This document shows, in pieces, positions 40,021 through 48,857 of a DNA stretch of 64,000 bases (position 1 is its first letter; each line of letters opens with the position of its first letter). Made by a program: the position numbers and the translations under genes. The stretch comes from JAUYQR01 sp031415015 (GTDB lineage: Bacteria > Pseudomonadota > Alphaproteobacteria > Rhodobacterales > Rhodobacteraceae), in NCBI GenBank assembly GCA_031415015.1, contig JANOQT010000090.1, positions 1-64,000 of the forward strand. The letters run 5' to 3'. The notes beneath the pieces were generated by a model. It worked only from the letters and a program-made list of their open reading frames with translations. It searched no databases and was not told the origin of the DNA.

Positions 40021-40857
40021 ATGGACCTGATCGACACTCACCAGCACCTGATCCTGCGCGAGCGGATCGGCTATGCCTGGACGGCGGAGTTTCCGATCCT
40101 GTCGGGTAACTTTACCCGTGCCGATTATGCCGGGCTGACGGCAGGCAAGGGGGTCACCGGATCGATTTTCATGGAAACCGGCGTTGACGATGCCGACTTC
40201 CGGGCCGAGGCGCGGATGGTGGCGGACATGGTCGGGACCGGCGGGATGCTGGGCCAGATTGCCTCGATCCGGCCGGAACATGATGACGGCTTTGATGCCT
40301 GGCTGGACGAGGCGGCAGAGCTGAAGACGGTCGGCTTCCGGCGCATTCTGCATGTGGTGCCCGACGAGGTGTCGCAGACGGAATCCTTCCGGCGCAACCT
40401 GCGCAAGATCGGACGGGCCGGGTTTCCGTTCGACCTCAATTATCTGGCGCGCCAGTTGATCCCCATCGGTGCAGCACTGGTGCGCGCCTGTCCGGATCAG
40501 GCCTATATCCTCGACCATTGCGGGGTGCCGGATGTCGCGGCTGGCGCCTTCGACGAATGGGCCGCGGGCATCGACGCGATGGCCGCCTTCCCGAATGTTG
40601 TGGTGAAACTGTCCGGCATCACCACCTACTGCGCGCCCGGAACCGCCTCGGTCTCGCTGATCCGGCCCTATGTTGATCATCTGCTGCACACCTTTGGCCC
40701 GGACCGGATGTTGTGGGGCGGCGATTGGCCGGTGGTCAACCTTGGGGCGGATTTGCCAGCCTGGATCGACATGACGCGCGCTTTGCTGGCCGATCTGTCA
40801 GCGGATGAGCAGTTCGCCATCGGTCAGGGCACGGCGCGTCGGGTCTACGGGGTGTAA
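40021..40857 (+). CDS. Amidohydrolase family protein (lactonase-like)
   Basis: A 278-residue TIM-barrel hydrolase of the amidohydrolase_2 family. The metal motif is LIDTHQHLIL at the start, LDHCGVPD and FGPDRMLWGGDWPVVNLG later, the last supplying the active-site Asp. Related proteins are sugar lactonases (fuconolactonase, rhamnonolactonase), which fits the kinase and SIS neighbours. Tandem with the kinase and followed by a convergent SRPBCC gene 15 bp away. The lactone substrate is unknown. Confidence 0.88.
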   Translation: MDLIDTHQHLILRERIGYAWTAEFPILSGNFTRADYAGLTAGKGVTGSIFMETGVDDADFRAEARMVADMVGTGGMLGQIASIRPEHDDGFDAWLDEAAELKTVGFRRILHVVPDEVSQTESFRRNLRKIGRAGFPFDLNYLARQLIPIGAALVRACPDQAYILDHCGVPDVAAGAFDEWAAGIDAMAAFPNVVVKLSGITTYCAPGTASVSLIRPYVDHLLHTFGPDRMLWGGDWPVVNLGADLPAWIDMTRALLADLSADEQFAIGQGTARRVYGV

Positions 40858-40872
40858 CCGGCGCTGGCCCCG

Positions 40873-41820
40873 TCACAGCAGCGCTTCCAGACGGCCATAA
40901 GATCCCGCCATCCCTTCACCCATCCCCGACGCCTGCACCGCGTCGCGCGCGGGCGCGCCGGAATAGGTGATCTCCACCTGTACCGTGGTGCGGCCAGCGC
41001 TTTCGGCGAAGGTGGTCACCACCCGCGCGGGCCCGCCAGTCCAGTCAGGCTCGAACAGTTCGGTATGGACAATGCGGTCATCGCCAATCGCTTCGAACCG
41101 CCCGGAAAGCTGGATTTTCGTCCCGTCCCGCATCGCCCACACGTATCGGAAACCGCCGCCAACCTGGGCGTCAATCTCGCAGACCTCCAGCGGCATCTCG
41201 GCGCTGCCGATCCAGCGGCACAGCAGGTCCGCCTCGGTATGGGCGCGGATCACGGCGGCTTTCGGCGCGGCAAAGCTGCGCGTCACCACCAGCGACTGAA
41301 CGCCTTCGGCCATGATGCGAAAATCGCCGGGCCGCAGTTCTGAAATCAGCTGAGGGATCAGGGCGTCCAGCTTGGCGTAGCCGTCCTCCATCCCTTCGAC
41401 CATCCCCGACGCCGAAGCCCCGGCGCGGGCCGCCTCGGTCGCGTAGCGCACGACCATCGCCAGCCGGGTGGTCTGCGGCGCGATCTCTGTCAGGTCTTGG
41501 GTGACGGTGGTCTCGTCGCCGGTCCAGTCTTCGTCGAACATCTCGGTATGGATCAGGCGGTGCGGGGCGTTGACGGTCAGAAATCTGCCCGACACGCCCA
41601 TGATCCGGTCAGGCCCGGTGCGCCAGGCCCAGCGGTAAGCACCCCCGATCCGCAGGTCCATCCGGCACTCGGTCATCGGCCAGTCGCGCGTCCAAAGCCA
41701 GCGGGGGATGATCGCGGGGTCGGTGATCGCGCGCCAAAGCAGGGCAGGGGAGGCATTGAAAACGCGGGTAAAGGTGATGTCCGTCGTACCGGTCATCGCG
41801 ATGTGCAGGGTGTCACGCAT
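40873..41820 (-). CDS. Double SRPBCC (AHSA1-like) protein
   Basis: A 315-residue protein with two tandem START/SRPBCC domains. Copy one begins TDITFTRVFNASPALLWRAI, copy two SLVVTRSFAAPKAAVIRAH, about 160 residues apart; each has the SG-M-EGM-x-Y/S-Y/G-x-L/K-L C-terminal helix (SGMVEGMEDGYAKLDALI, SGMGEGMAGSYGRLEALL). These helix-grip folds bind hydrophobic ligands. The start at 41820 overlaps the previous gene by eight bases. It is the third gene of an ArsR-SRPBCC-SRPBCC unit. Confidence 0.88.
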   Translation of the reverse strand: MRDTLHIAMTGTTDITFTRVFNASPALLWRAITDPAIIPRWLWTRDWPMTECRMDLRIGGAYRWAWRTGPDRIMGVSGRFLTVNAPHRLIHTEMFDEDWTGDETTVTQDLTEIAPQTTRLAMVVRYATEAARAGASASGMVEGMEDGYAKLDALIPQLISELRPGDFRIMAEGVQSLVVTRSFAAPKAAVIRAHTEADLLCRWIGSAEMPLEVCEIDAQVGGGFRYVWAMRDGTKIQLSGRFEAIGDDRIVHTELFEPDWTGGPARVVTTFAESAGRTTVQVEITYSGAPARDAVQASGMGEGMAGSYGRLEALL

Positions 41821-42295
41821 CCGACGCCTCCAACAGCGTTTCCAGCCGGGCATAGCTGACTTCCAGCCCGTCCTCCATGCCGCTGGCCAAGACTGCGGCG
41901 CGGGCGGCGGCATCGGCAAGGGTCATGGTCATCACCAGCCGGGTGCCGGTTCCGTCGGGGTCAAAGCGGGTGACGACATGGCTGTCGGGGGTGGGATCCG
42001 GCAGGAACATCCGCTCAATGTGAACAATCCGGCTGTGCGGGGTCACCTCCAGATACTCGCCGGTGGCATAAAAGCTGTGGCCCTGACCATTGGTCCACTC
42101 AAAGCGAAAGCTGCCTCCCGGATAGGCGTCATTGGTGCACAAGGGCATCGTCCAGCCGTCCGGCCCCAGCATCCAACGCTGGATCAGCGCGGGGTCGGTA
42201 TGGGCGCGGAAGACATGGGTCGGCGGCGCGGTGAAACGGCGCGTGATGACGATCTGGGTCTCGCCATCGGTGGTCAGCGTCACAGGGGCGTTCAT
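41813..42295 (-). CDS. SRPBCC (AHSA1-like) protein
   Basis: A 160-residue single SRPBCC domain: TQIVITRRFTAPPTHVFRAH, LIQRWMLGPDGWTMPLC, and the C-terminal helix ASGMEDGLEVSYARLETLLE. Its ATG overlaps the ArsR stop by four bases, and its own stop overlaps the double-SRPBCC start. ArsR-SRPBCC pairs are common; the ArsR protein probably controls the SRPBCC genes. Ligand unknown. Confidence 0.92.
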   Translation of the reverse strand: MNAPVTLTTDGETQIVITRRFTAPPTHVFRAHTDPALIQRWMLGPDGWTMPLCTNDAYPGGSFRFEWTNGQGHSFYATGEYLEVTPHSRIVHIERMFLPDPTPDSHVVTRFDPDGTGTRLVMTMTLADAAARAAVLASGMEDGLEVSYARLETLLEASDA

Positions 42296-42621
42296 AGCGT
42301 TTCATCTTTTTGCAGGCCGGCCAGAACCGCATCCAGCCTTGTGTAGCGCGCTTCCCACAGCGCGCGGTATTGGCCAAGCCAGTCCCACAGCGCCTCGACG
42401 GCATCGGGGTTCAGGCGGCGGGGGCGGGCGGTGCCTTCGATCCGGGTCTCGATCAGGCCCGCGTCTTCCAGCACCTTCAGATGACGGCTGATCGCGGGCT
42501 GGCTGATCGAAAACGGGCGGGCGATGTCCTGCACCGTCGCCTCGCCCTGCGCCAGCCGCGCAATGATCGCGCGGCGGGTGGGGTCGGCCAGGGCGGCAAA
42601 GGCATGGTCAATTGTTTTCAT
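42292..42621 (-). CDS. ArsR-family transcriptional regulator
   Basis: A 109-residue winged-helix repressor. HTH: ALADPTRRAIIARLAQGEAT, then PFSISQPAISRHLKVLEDAG as the recognition helix and wing RIEGTARPRRLNPDAVEALW. The usual metal-binding Cys motif (ELCVCDL) is absent, as in the ArsR subfamily that precedes SRPBCC genes. First gene of the unit. The AT-rich promoter lies at about 42622-42655 (TTATATAACACAAAATC). Confidence 0.93.
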   Translation of the reverse strand: MKTIDHAFAALADPTRRAIIARLAQGEATVQDIARPFSISQPAISRHLKVLEDAGLIETRIEGTARPRRLNPDAVEALWDWLGQYRALWEARYTRLDAVLAGLQKDETL

Positions 42622-42710
42622 GATTCGTTATATAACACAAAATCTATTTAAAGAAAACGTTGACTGCCGCGATCCCGATGGCGCAGGCACTCAGCCGCTG
42701 CGTGCAGCCG

Positions 42711-42920
42711 TCACTCGACCACAAAGGCCCCGATGACGACCGCAACAGCGATAAGACCGAACATCAGCGGGCGAACCCGGTCGTGCGGCGTGCTATTTGT
42801 GTCCAGCATGAAGGTCAGGAATGACGGACCATCCTCAGTGCGCTCCTGCACCTCGTAAATCGCCCATCGCACCCCAAGCAGCACTGCCGTGGCGAGGGCG
42901 AGGTATAGATTGAAGGACAT
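42711..42920 (-). CDS. Small two-helix membrane protein
   Basis: A 69-residue protein with two membrane helices (NLYLALATAVLLGVRWAIY and PLMFGLIAVAVVIGAFVVE) joined by a hydrophilic loop (EVQERTEDGPSFLTFM...). The ATG at 42920 has only a weak ribosome site. It lies between the arsR promoter region and ftsW, in opposite orientation to ftsW. No family recognised. Confidence 0.55.
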   Translation of the reverse strand: MSFNLYLALATAVLLGVRWAIYEVQERTEDGPSFLTFMLDTNSTPHDRVRPLMFGLIAVAVVIGAFVVE

Positions 42921-43107
42921 TCCGTTGGCCCTGTCTGAGCAGGCAGACCGTTTCCCGCGGATGAAGCATTGCCTAGCCGGACCCATGTGGCAAGCATCGC
43001 GCATGCTTTCTTGCTGGCCACAGGGCCGGTTCTTCGCTACTCTTGGCACAGACCCGGGGGTTACATCCGGGCTTCGAGGCAGAGCAGGCGAATTCAGGCG
43101 GTTACCC

Positions 43108-44271
43108 ATGACTGAGATGGTCTATGGCTCCAATCCCATTCGGGTGACAGAGCCGGTACTTCCCCGTTGGTGGCGCACCATCGACAAATGGACGTTGACC
43201 TCGGTCTTCGTCCTGTTCGGTATTGGTCTGCTGCTGGGTCTTGCGGCCTCGGTGCCGCTGGCCACCCGCAACGGGCTGGAGCCGTTCTACTATGTGCAGC
43301 GCCAGGCCTTCTTTGGCGGTGTGGCGCTGGTGGTGATGATCGCCATTTCGATGATGTCGCCCGCGATGGTGCGCCGTCTGGGGGTGCTTGGCTTTGCCAT
43401 CTCGCTGATGGCGCTGATGCTGCTGCCGCTGTTCGGCACCGATTTCGGCAAAGGTGCCGTGCGATGGTTCAGCCTTGGCTTTGCCTCGGTGCAGCCGTCC
43501 GAGTTTCTGAAACCCGGCTTTGTCATCGTGGTGGCATGGCTGATCGCTTCCTCCCAGGATATCAACGGCCCGCCGGGCAAGTCGGTGTCCTTTGCCATCA
43601 CCCTTGTCGTGGTGGCCTTTCTGGCGATGCAGCCTGACTTTGGCCAATCCGCGCTGATCGTCTTTGCCTGGGGGGTGATCTATTTCGTCGGCGGCGCGCC
43701 GATGACCCTGATCGCCGTGGTGGGTGGCATCGTCACCGCCAGCGGCCTTGCGTTCTACGAATCCAGTGAACACTTCGCCCGCCGCATCGACGGCTTTCTG
43801 TCGCCCGACGTGGACCCGCGCACTCAGCTTGGCTATGCCGCCAACGCCATTCAGGAGGGCGGCTTCTTCGGTGTCGGCGTGGGCGAGGGGCAGGTGAAGT
43901 GGTCGCTGCCTGATGCGCATACCGATTTCATCATCGCAGTTGCGGCCGAAGAATACGGCCTGCTTCTCGTGCTGGCGATCCTGATGCTGTACGGGTTGAT
44001 CGTGTCGCGGTCGCTCCTGCGGCTGATGCGGGAACGCGATCCGTTCACCCGTCTGGCGGGCGCCGGGCTGGCCTGCACCTTCGGCGTGCAGGCAATGATC
44101 AACATGGGGGTGGCGGTGCGGCTGTTGCCCGCCAAGGGCATGACGCTGCCGTTCGTCAGCTATGGCGGGTCGTCGGTGATCGCGGCAGGCATCACGCTTG
44201 GCATGCTTCTGGCCCTGACGCGGTCACGTCCGCGCGGCCAGATGAGCGATGTCTTCAAGCGGGGCCGCTAG
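43108..44271 (+). CDS. ftsW: Septal lipid II polymerase FtsW
   Basis: A 387-residue SEDS protein, the septum-specific peptidoglycan polymerase. About ten membrane helices; family landmarks are DFGKGAVRWFSLGFASVQPS, FLAMQPDFGQSALIVFAWG, LPDAHTDFIIAVAAEE and the C-terminal LPAKGMTLPFVSYGGSSV. The soluble N-terminus is short. ATG at 43108 is preferred over an upstream extension that lacks a ribosome site. It opens the dcw cluster here and is followed after one base by murG. Confidence 0.95.
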   Translation: MTEMVYGSNPIRVTEPVLPRWWRTIDKWTLTSVFVLFGIGLLLGLAASVPLATRNGLEPFYYVQRQAFFGGVALVVMIAISMMSPAMVRRLGVLGFAISLMALMLLPLFGTDFGKGAVRWFSLGFASVQPSEFLKPGFVIVVAWLIASSQDINGPPGKSVSFAITLVVVAFLAMQPDFGQSALIVFAWGVIYFVGGAPMTLIAVVGGIVTASGLAFYESSEHFARRIDGFLSPDVDPRTQLGYAANAIQEGGFFGVGVGEGQVKWSLPDAHTDFIIAVAAEEYGLLLVLAILMLYGLIVSRSLLRLMRERDPFTRLAGAGLACTFGVQAMINMGVAVRLLPAKGMTLPFVSYGGSSVIAAGITLGMLLALTRSRPRGQMSDVFKRGR

Positions 44272-44272
44272 G

Positions 44273-45361
44273 ATGGCAAAGCTTCTCCTCATCGCGGCGG
44301 GCGGCACCGGCGGGCACATGTTCCCCGCACAGGCGCTGGCCGAAGCGATGATCAAGCGCGGCTGGCGGGTGAAACTGTCCACCGACGCGCGCGGCGCGCG
44401 CTATGCTGGCGGCTTTCCGGACGGGGTGGTGATCGAACAGGTCGGATCGGCCACCTTCGCGCGCGGCGGGGTACTGGCGAAACTGCTGGTCCCCTTCCAC
44501 ATCGCGGGCGGCATTTTCGCGGCACTGTGGTCGATGACGCGCGACAAACCGGCGGTGGTGGTGGGGTTCGGCGGCTATCCGTCGATCCCGGCGCTGTCAG
44601 CGGCATGGCTGCTGCGCCGTCCCCGGATGATCCACGAACAAAACGGCGTACTGGGCCGGGTCAACCGGATCTTCGCCAGCCGGGTCCACCGCATCGCCTG
44701 CGGCACCTGGCCGACCACACTCCCCCAAGGCGTCACCGGCGAACACACCGGCAACCCGGTCCGCCAGGCGGTGCTGGACCGCGCGGGCGCAGGCTACATG
44801 CCCCCCGGCGATTACCCGATGTCGCTTGTGGTCATCGGCGGCAGTCAGGGCGCGCGCATCCTCTCCGACGTGGTGCCTGCCGCTGTTGCGGCCTTGCCCG
44901 AAGCCCTGCGCCGCAACCTGCGCGTCGCCCATCAGGCCCGGGCCGAGGATGCCGACCGCGTGACCGCCGCTTACGACGCCGCAGGTATCCGCGCCGAGGT
45001 GGAGCCGTTCTTTGCGGACATCCCCGCCCGGCTGAGCGAGGCGCAGCTGGTCATCTCGCGCTCCGGTGCGTCGTCCGTCGCCGACATCTCGGTGATCGGG
45101 CGTCCCGCGATCCTGATCCCCTATGCCGCCGCCACCGGCGACCATCAGACCGCCAACGCGCGCGGGCTGGTTGACGCAGGGGCCGCCCTGCTGGCCGCCG
45201 AGAACACCCTTGACGTCGCAACTGTTAGCGGCCACATCGCGTCGGTCCTGGGCCAGCCGCAAAAGGCCGAGGCCATGGCCCGCGCCGCCCTCGCCCAAGC
45301 CCGCCCCGACGCGACAGACCGGCTTGCCGCCCTCGTAGAAGACCTCGCAAAGGAGGCATGA
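44273..45361 (+). CDS. murG: UDP-GlcNAc transferase MurG
   Basis: A 362-residue GT28 transferase making lipid II from lipid I. The glycine loop AAGGTGGHMFPAQALAEAM is at the N-terminus, the second nucleotide region is VIGGSQGARILSDVVPAA, and the UDP-GlcNAc pocket is VISRSGASSVADISVIGRPA. It starts one base after the ftsW stop, and its own stop is followed by murC after one base. Length is normal. Confidence 0.97.
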   Translation: MAKLLLIAAGGTGGHMFPAQALAEAMIKRGWRVKLSTDARGARYAGGFPDGVVIEQVGSATFARGGVLAKLLVPFHIAGGIFAALWSMTRDKPAVVVGFGGYPSIPALSAAWLLRRPRMIHEQNGVLGRVNRIFASRVHRIACGTWPTTLPQGVTGEHTGNPVRQAVLDRAGAGYMPPGDYPMSLVVIGGSQGARILSDVVPAAVAALPEALRRNLRVAHQARAEDADRVTAAYDAAGIRAEVEPFFADIPARLSEAQLVISRSGASSVADISVIGRPAILIPYAAATGDHQTANARGLVDAGAALLAAENTLDVATVSGHIASVLGQPQKAEAMARAALAQARPDATDRLAALVEDLAKEA

Positions 45362-45362
45362 C

Positions 45363-46769
45363 ATGAACGCCGCCACGAAACTGCCGATGGAACTGGGCCC
45401 CATCCACTTTGTGGGCATTGGTGGCATCGGCATGTCAGGCATCGCCGAAGTGCTGATGACCCTTGGCTACCGGGTGCAGGGATCGGACGCGAAAGCGTCC
45501 AAGATCACCGACCGGCTGGTGAAACTGGGCGCGGTGTTCTTTGAAGGCCAGGCCGCCGCGAACATCGGCGAGGCGGCAGTTGTGGTCATCTCCTCCGCCA
45601 TCAAGAAGGGCAACCCGGAACTGGAAGAGGCGCGGCTGCGCAAACTGCCCGTCGTGCGCCGGGCGGAAATGCTGGCCGAACTGATGCGGATGCGGTCGAA
45701 CATCGCCATCGCGGGAACCCACGGCAAGACCACGACCACGACAATGGTGGCGACGCTGCTGGACAAGGGCGGTTTCGACCCGACCGTGATCAATGGCGGG
45801 GTGATTCACGCTTACGGATCGAACGCCCGTGCAGGCGCTGGCGAGTGGATGGTGGTCGAGGCGGACGAAAGCGACGGTTCCTTCAACCGTCTGCCCGCCA
45901 CCATCGCCATTGTCACCAACATCGACCCCGAACATATGGAACACTGGGGCACCTTCGACGCCCTGCGCAAAGGCTTTTACGACTTTGTCACCAATATCCC
46001 GTTCTACGGCCTTGCGGTCTGCTGCACCGATCACCCGGAAGTGCAGGCGCTGGTCGGCCGCGTCACCGACCGCCGCGTTGTGACCTTCGGCTTCAACGCC
46101 CAGGCTGACGTGCGGGCGCAGAACCTGACGTACGAGAATGGCATCGCGCATTTCGACATCGCCTTGCAAAGCGAAGACACGGTTATCGAAGGCTGCACCC
46201 TGCCGATGCCCGGCGATCACAACGTGTCGAACGCGCTGTCGGCGGTTGCGGTCGCCCGCCACCTTGGCATGAAGAAAGACGAGATCCGCGAGGCTTTGGC
46301 CGGTTTTGCAGGCGTCAACCGCCGCTTTACCAAGGTGGGCGAAGTGAACGGCGTCACCATCATCGATGATTACGGCCACCACCCGGTGGAAATCGCCGCT
46401 GTCCTGCGCGCTGCGCGGCAGGCGACCAAAGGCCGGATCATCGCTGTCCACCAGCCGCACCGCTATACCCGCCTCAGCCACCTGTTCGACGATTTCTGCA
46501 CCTGCTTCAACGAGGCAGACGTGGTCGCTATCGCCGAGGTCTATGCCGCAGGCGAAGACCCGATCCCCGGCGCGTCGCGCGATGACCTCGTTGCAGGGCT
46601 GATCGCCCACGGCCACCGCCACGCCCGCGCCATCATGGACGAGGCCGATTTGGCCCGTCTGGTCCGCGAACAGGCCCGGCCCGGCGACATGGTGGTCTGT
46701 CTTGGCGCGGGCACGATTTCCACCTGGGCCACCAACCTGCCCGCCAAACTGATGGAGCAGGCTGCGTGA
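45363..46769 (+). CDS. murC: UDP-N-acetylmuramate-L-alanine ligase
   Basis: A 468-residue Mur ligase adding L-Ala to UDP-MurNAc. N-terminal nucleotide fold GIGGIGMSGIAEVLMTLGYR, ATP loop IAGTHGKTTTTTMVATLLD, and the EADESDGSF and YGHHPVEI segments of the central and C-terminal domains. Directly after murG; GTG of the next gene overlaps its stop by four bases. Confidence 0.97.
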   Translation: MNAATKLPMELGPIHFVGIGGIGMSGIAEVLMTLGYRVQGSDAKASKITDRLVKLGAVFFEGQAAANIGEAAVVVISSAIKKGNPELEEARLRKLPVVRRAEMLAELMRMRSNIAIAGTHGKTTTTTMVATLLDKGGFDPTVINGGVIHAYGSNARAGAGEWMVVEADESDGSFNRLPATIAIVTNIDPEHMEHWGTFDALRKGFYDFVTNIPFYGLAVCCTDHPEVQALVGRVTDRRVVTFGFNAQADVRAQNLTYENGIAHFDIALQSEDTVIEGCTLPMPGDHNVSNALSAVAVARHLGMKKDEIREALAGFAGVNRRFTKVGEVNGVTIIDDYGHHPVEIAAVLRAARQATKGRIIAVHQPHRYTRLSHLFDDFCTCFNEADVVAIAEVYAAGEDPIPGASRDDLVAGLIAHGHRHARAIMDEADLARLVREQARPGDMVVCLGAGTISTWATNLPAKLMEQAA

Positions 46770-47032
46770 GCCCGCCGCTGATCCTCGGCTGTGTCTGGGT
46801 CATTGCGGCGGCCATCGTTGCCATGCTGCCGATGAAGCGGCAAATGCTGCCGGGCATGGCGCTGCTGCTGGCCGCGCCGGTGCTGCTGGTCTGGATCGGC
46901 TGGGTGCATGGCTGGCTGTGGCTGGCGCTTGGCCTGTTTGCCTTCCTGTCGATGTTCCGCAATCCGCTGTTGTACTTTGCCCGCCGGGCGCTGGGCCGCC
47001 CCGCCCCCTTGCCGGACGAGTTGAAGAAATGA
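46766..47032 (+). CDS. DUF2484-type small membrane protein
   Basis: An 88-residue protein with three membrane segments (ILGCVWVIAAAIVAMLPM, MALLLAAPVLLVWIGWV and LWLALGLFAFLSMF), ending RNPLLYFARRALGRPAP. I recall this family as DUF2484, typically found beside mur genes in Rhodobacteraceae. It starts with GTG in a four-base overlap with the murC stop and ends in an ATGA overlap with its paralogue. Role unknown; tight coupling to mur genes suggests a cell-envelope function. Confidence 0.8.
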   Translation: MSPPLILGCVWVIAAAIVAMLPMKRQMLPGMALLLAAPVLLVWIGWVHGWLWLALGLFAFLSMFRNPLLYFARRALGRPAPLPDELKK

Positions 47033-47274
47033 CGTTGCCGCTGACCCTGTGCTGTCTGTGGTTGATCACCGCGAACGTCATGGCGATGTTTCCGTCGCGC
47101 GATCTGCACTGGCGCGCGGCCTATTGGCTGATAGCCATCGGCATCCCGCTGGTCGGCTGGGTGACATATGAAGGCGGGCCGGTCATCGGCATGCTGGTGC
47201 TGGCCGCGGGCGCGTCGATCCTGCGCTGGCCGGTGGTCTATTTCTGGCGCTGGCTGCGGCGCCGCTTTACCTGA
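47029..47274 (+). CDS. DUF2484-type small membrane protein, second copy
   Basis: An 81-residue paralogue of the preceding protein: LCCLWLITANVMAMFPSRD, WLIAIGIPLVGWVTYE, MLVLAAGASILRWPVVYFWR. The order of helices and the PSRD/PMKR turn after the first helix match the first copy, showing a tandem duplication. ATGA overlap with the upstream gene. Confidence 0.8.
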   Translation: MTLPLTLCCLWLITANVMAMFPSRDLHWRAAYWLIAIGIPLVGWVTYEGGPVIGMLVLAAGASILRWPVVYFWRWLRRRFT

Positions 47275-47284
47275 CGGGGGCCGT

Positions 47285-47569
47285 ATGTATGCGCATCTGA
47301 TCGTCATGGCGCTTGTGACGGCGCTGGGGGCAGGGCTGCTGTCCTGGATCGTGGCGCGTCGTATAGGCACGCGCTGGGCGCTGGCTTTGCCGGTGCTGGC
47401 CTTGGCCGCAATGATCGTCATCCTCGCCCGGTCGCAAGGCCTCGGCTTTCACGACGCTCTTGGCATGACCGCTACGGCCGCGGTGTTTGCCCTGCCAGTG
47501 TTGGTTGGGGCAATGGCGGGAATCCTTCTGCATCTTTTGACCAAGCCGAAACCCCGGCAGGATCCATGA
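47285..47569 (+). CDS. Small membrane protein of the mur cluster
   Basis: A 94-residue protein with three hydrophobic segments (LIVMALVTALGAGLLSWIVA, ALALPVLALAAMIVILARS, VFALPVLVGAMAGILLHLLT) and a basic tail. Not recognised as a named family. It lies between DUF2484 copies and the next tiny gene, with an ATGA overlap to the latter. Confidence 0.7.
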   Translation: MYAHLIVMALVTALGAGLLSWIVARRIGTRWALALPVLALAAMIVILARSQGLGFHDALGMTATAAVFALPVLVGAMAGILLHLLTKPKPRQDP

Positions 47570-47847
47570 CCGAGATCGGCATTCTGGCAGTCTTGGGCCT
47601 GGCCGCGCTGGCGGCGGCGCTTGTCGTCACACTGGCCGTCGGCCGCTGGTTCGGTCGCCGGGCGGCCGTAGCGATCCCACTCCTCGGGTTTGTGACTGGT
47701 CTCGGCCTCGTCGCCAATGCCGAGCTGGGGCATGGCGGCTATAGCCGTCTGGATTGGTACGCCTACGCCATTTTCTTTGCCCTGCCGATGGTGCTGGGTG
47801 GCGGGATCGGGCTGGTGTTCCGACCTTGGCGCAATCGGAAGCCTTGA
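47566..47847 (+). CDS. Small membrane protein of the mur cluster
   Basis: A 93-residue protein with three hydrophobic segments (ILAVLGLAALAAALVVTLAV, AVAIPLLGFVTGLGLVANA, AYAIFFALPMVLGGGIGLVF). It resembles its upstream neighbour in layout (helix pairs, FALPMVLGG/FALPVLVGA), suggesting a related pair. Stop is 45 bp before murB. Function unknown. Confidence 0.7.
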   Translation: MTEIGILAVLGLAALAAALVVTLAVGRWFGRRAAVAIPLLGFVTGLGLVANAELGHGGYSRLDWYAYAIFFALPMVLGGGIGLVFRPWRNRKP

Positions 47848-47892
47848 CGCGGCCCCCTTGCCGCAGACCGTTCCCGCCGCTACCAGATCACT

Positions 47893-48819
47893 ATGACCTC
47901 ACTTCCTACCCCGCGCGGCACGCTGACGCCCGACCGCCCCCTTGCCGATCTGACCTGGCTGCGGGTGGGAGGACCGGCTGACTGGCTGTTTCAGCCTGCG
48001 GACGAGGCCGATCTTGCCACGTTTCTCGCCGGTCTCGACCCAAGCGTGCCGGTCTTTCCGATGGGCGTCGGCTCCAACCTGATCATCCGTGACGGCGGCC
48101 TGCGCGCTGTCGTGATCCGCCTTGGTCGCAGCTTCAACTCCATCACCGTCGAAGGCGACACCGTCACCGCCGGGGCCGCCGCCCTTGACGCTCATGTCGC
48201 GCGCCGTGCTGCCGAGGCGGGGCTGGACCTGACCTTCCTGCGCACCATTCCCGGCACTATCGGCGGGGCGGTTCGGATGAACGCGGGCTGTTATGGGTCA
48301 TATGTCGCCGATCATCTGATCGCTGCCCGGGTGATCCTTCGCAACGGCACGGTCACCGATCTGCCCGCCGCCGATCTGCACCTGCGCTACCGGCAAAGCG
48401 CTTTGCCCGACGGGGCAGTGATCATCGCCGCCACCTTTCGCGCGGGGCAAGGTGATCCCGCAGCGCTGGCGGCGAAGATGGCCGACCAGATTGCCAGACG
48501 CGACGCGAGCCAGCCGACCAAGGACCGCTCTGCTGGCTCCACCTTCCGCAATCCGGCGGGGTTCAGCTCTACCGGACGCGCCGATGACAGCCACGAATTG
48601 AAGGCCTGGAAGGTGATCGACACCGCCGGAATGCGCGGCGCGCGGCTGGGCGGGGCGCAGATGTCGCCGATGCATTCCAACTTTCTGATCAACACCGGTG
48701 GCGCCACTGCCGCCGATCTGGAAAATCTGGGCGAAGAGGTACGAAAAAGGGTTTTCCAACAGAGCGGTATCACGCTAGAGTGGGAAATAATGCGGGTCGG
48801 AGAACCTGCAGACAAATAA
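47893..48819 (+). CDS. murB: UDP-N-acetylenolpyruvoylglucosamine reductase
   Basis: A 308-residue FAD enzyme giving UDP-MurNAc. The N-terminal FAD site is LRVGGPADWLFQPADEADL, then VGSNLIIRDGGLRAVVIRLG, FLRTIPGTIGGAVRMNAGCYG, the catalytic KDRSAGSTFRNPAGFSS and the C-terminal LGGAQMSPMHSNFLINTGGA. Type I MurB with the usual length. Follows the four tiny membrane proteins. Confidence 0.96.
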   Translation: MTSLPTPRGTLTPDRPLADLTWLRVGGPADWLFQPADEADLATFLAGLDPSVPVFPMGVGSNLIIRDGGLRAVVIRLGRSFNSITVEGDTVTAGAAALDAHVARRAAEAGLDLTFLRTIPGTIGGAVRMNAGCYGSYVADHLIAARVILRNGTVTDLPAADLHLRYRQSALPDGAVIIAATFRAGQGDPAALAAKMADQIARRDASQPTKDRSAGSTFRNPAGFSSTGRADDSHELKAWKVIDTAGMRGARLGGAQMSPMHSNFLINTGGATAADLENLGEEVRKRVFQQSGITLEWEIMRVGEPADK

Positions 48820-48857
48820 GATCACGGGTCACATAAGACCCGGATGAGGCAGTGTAT

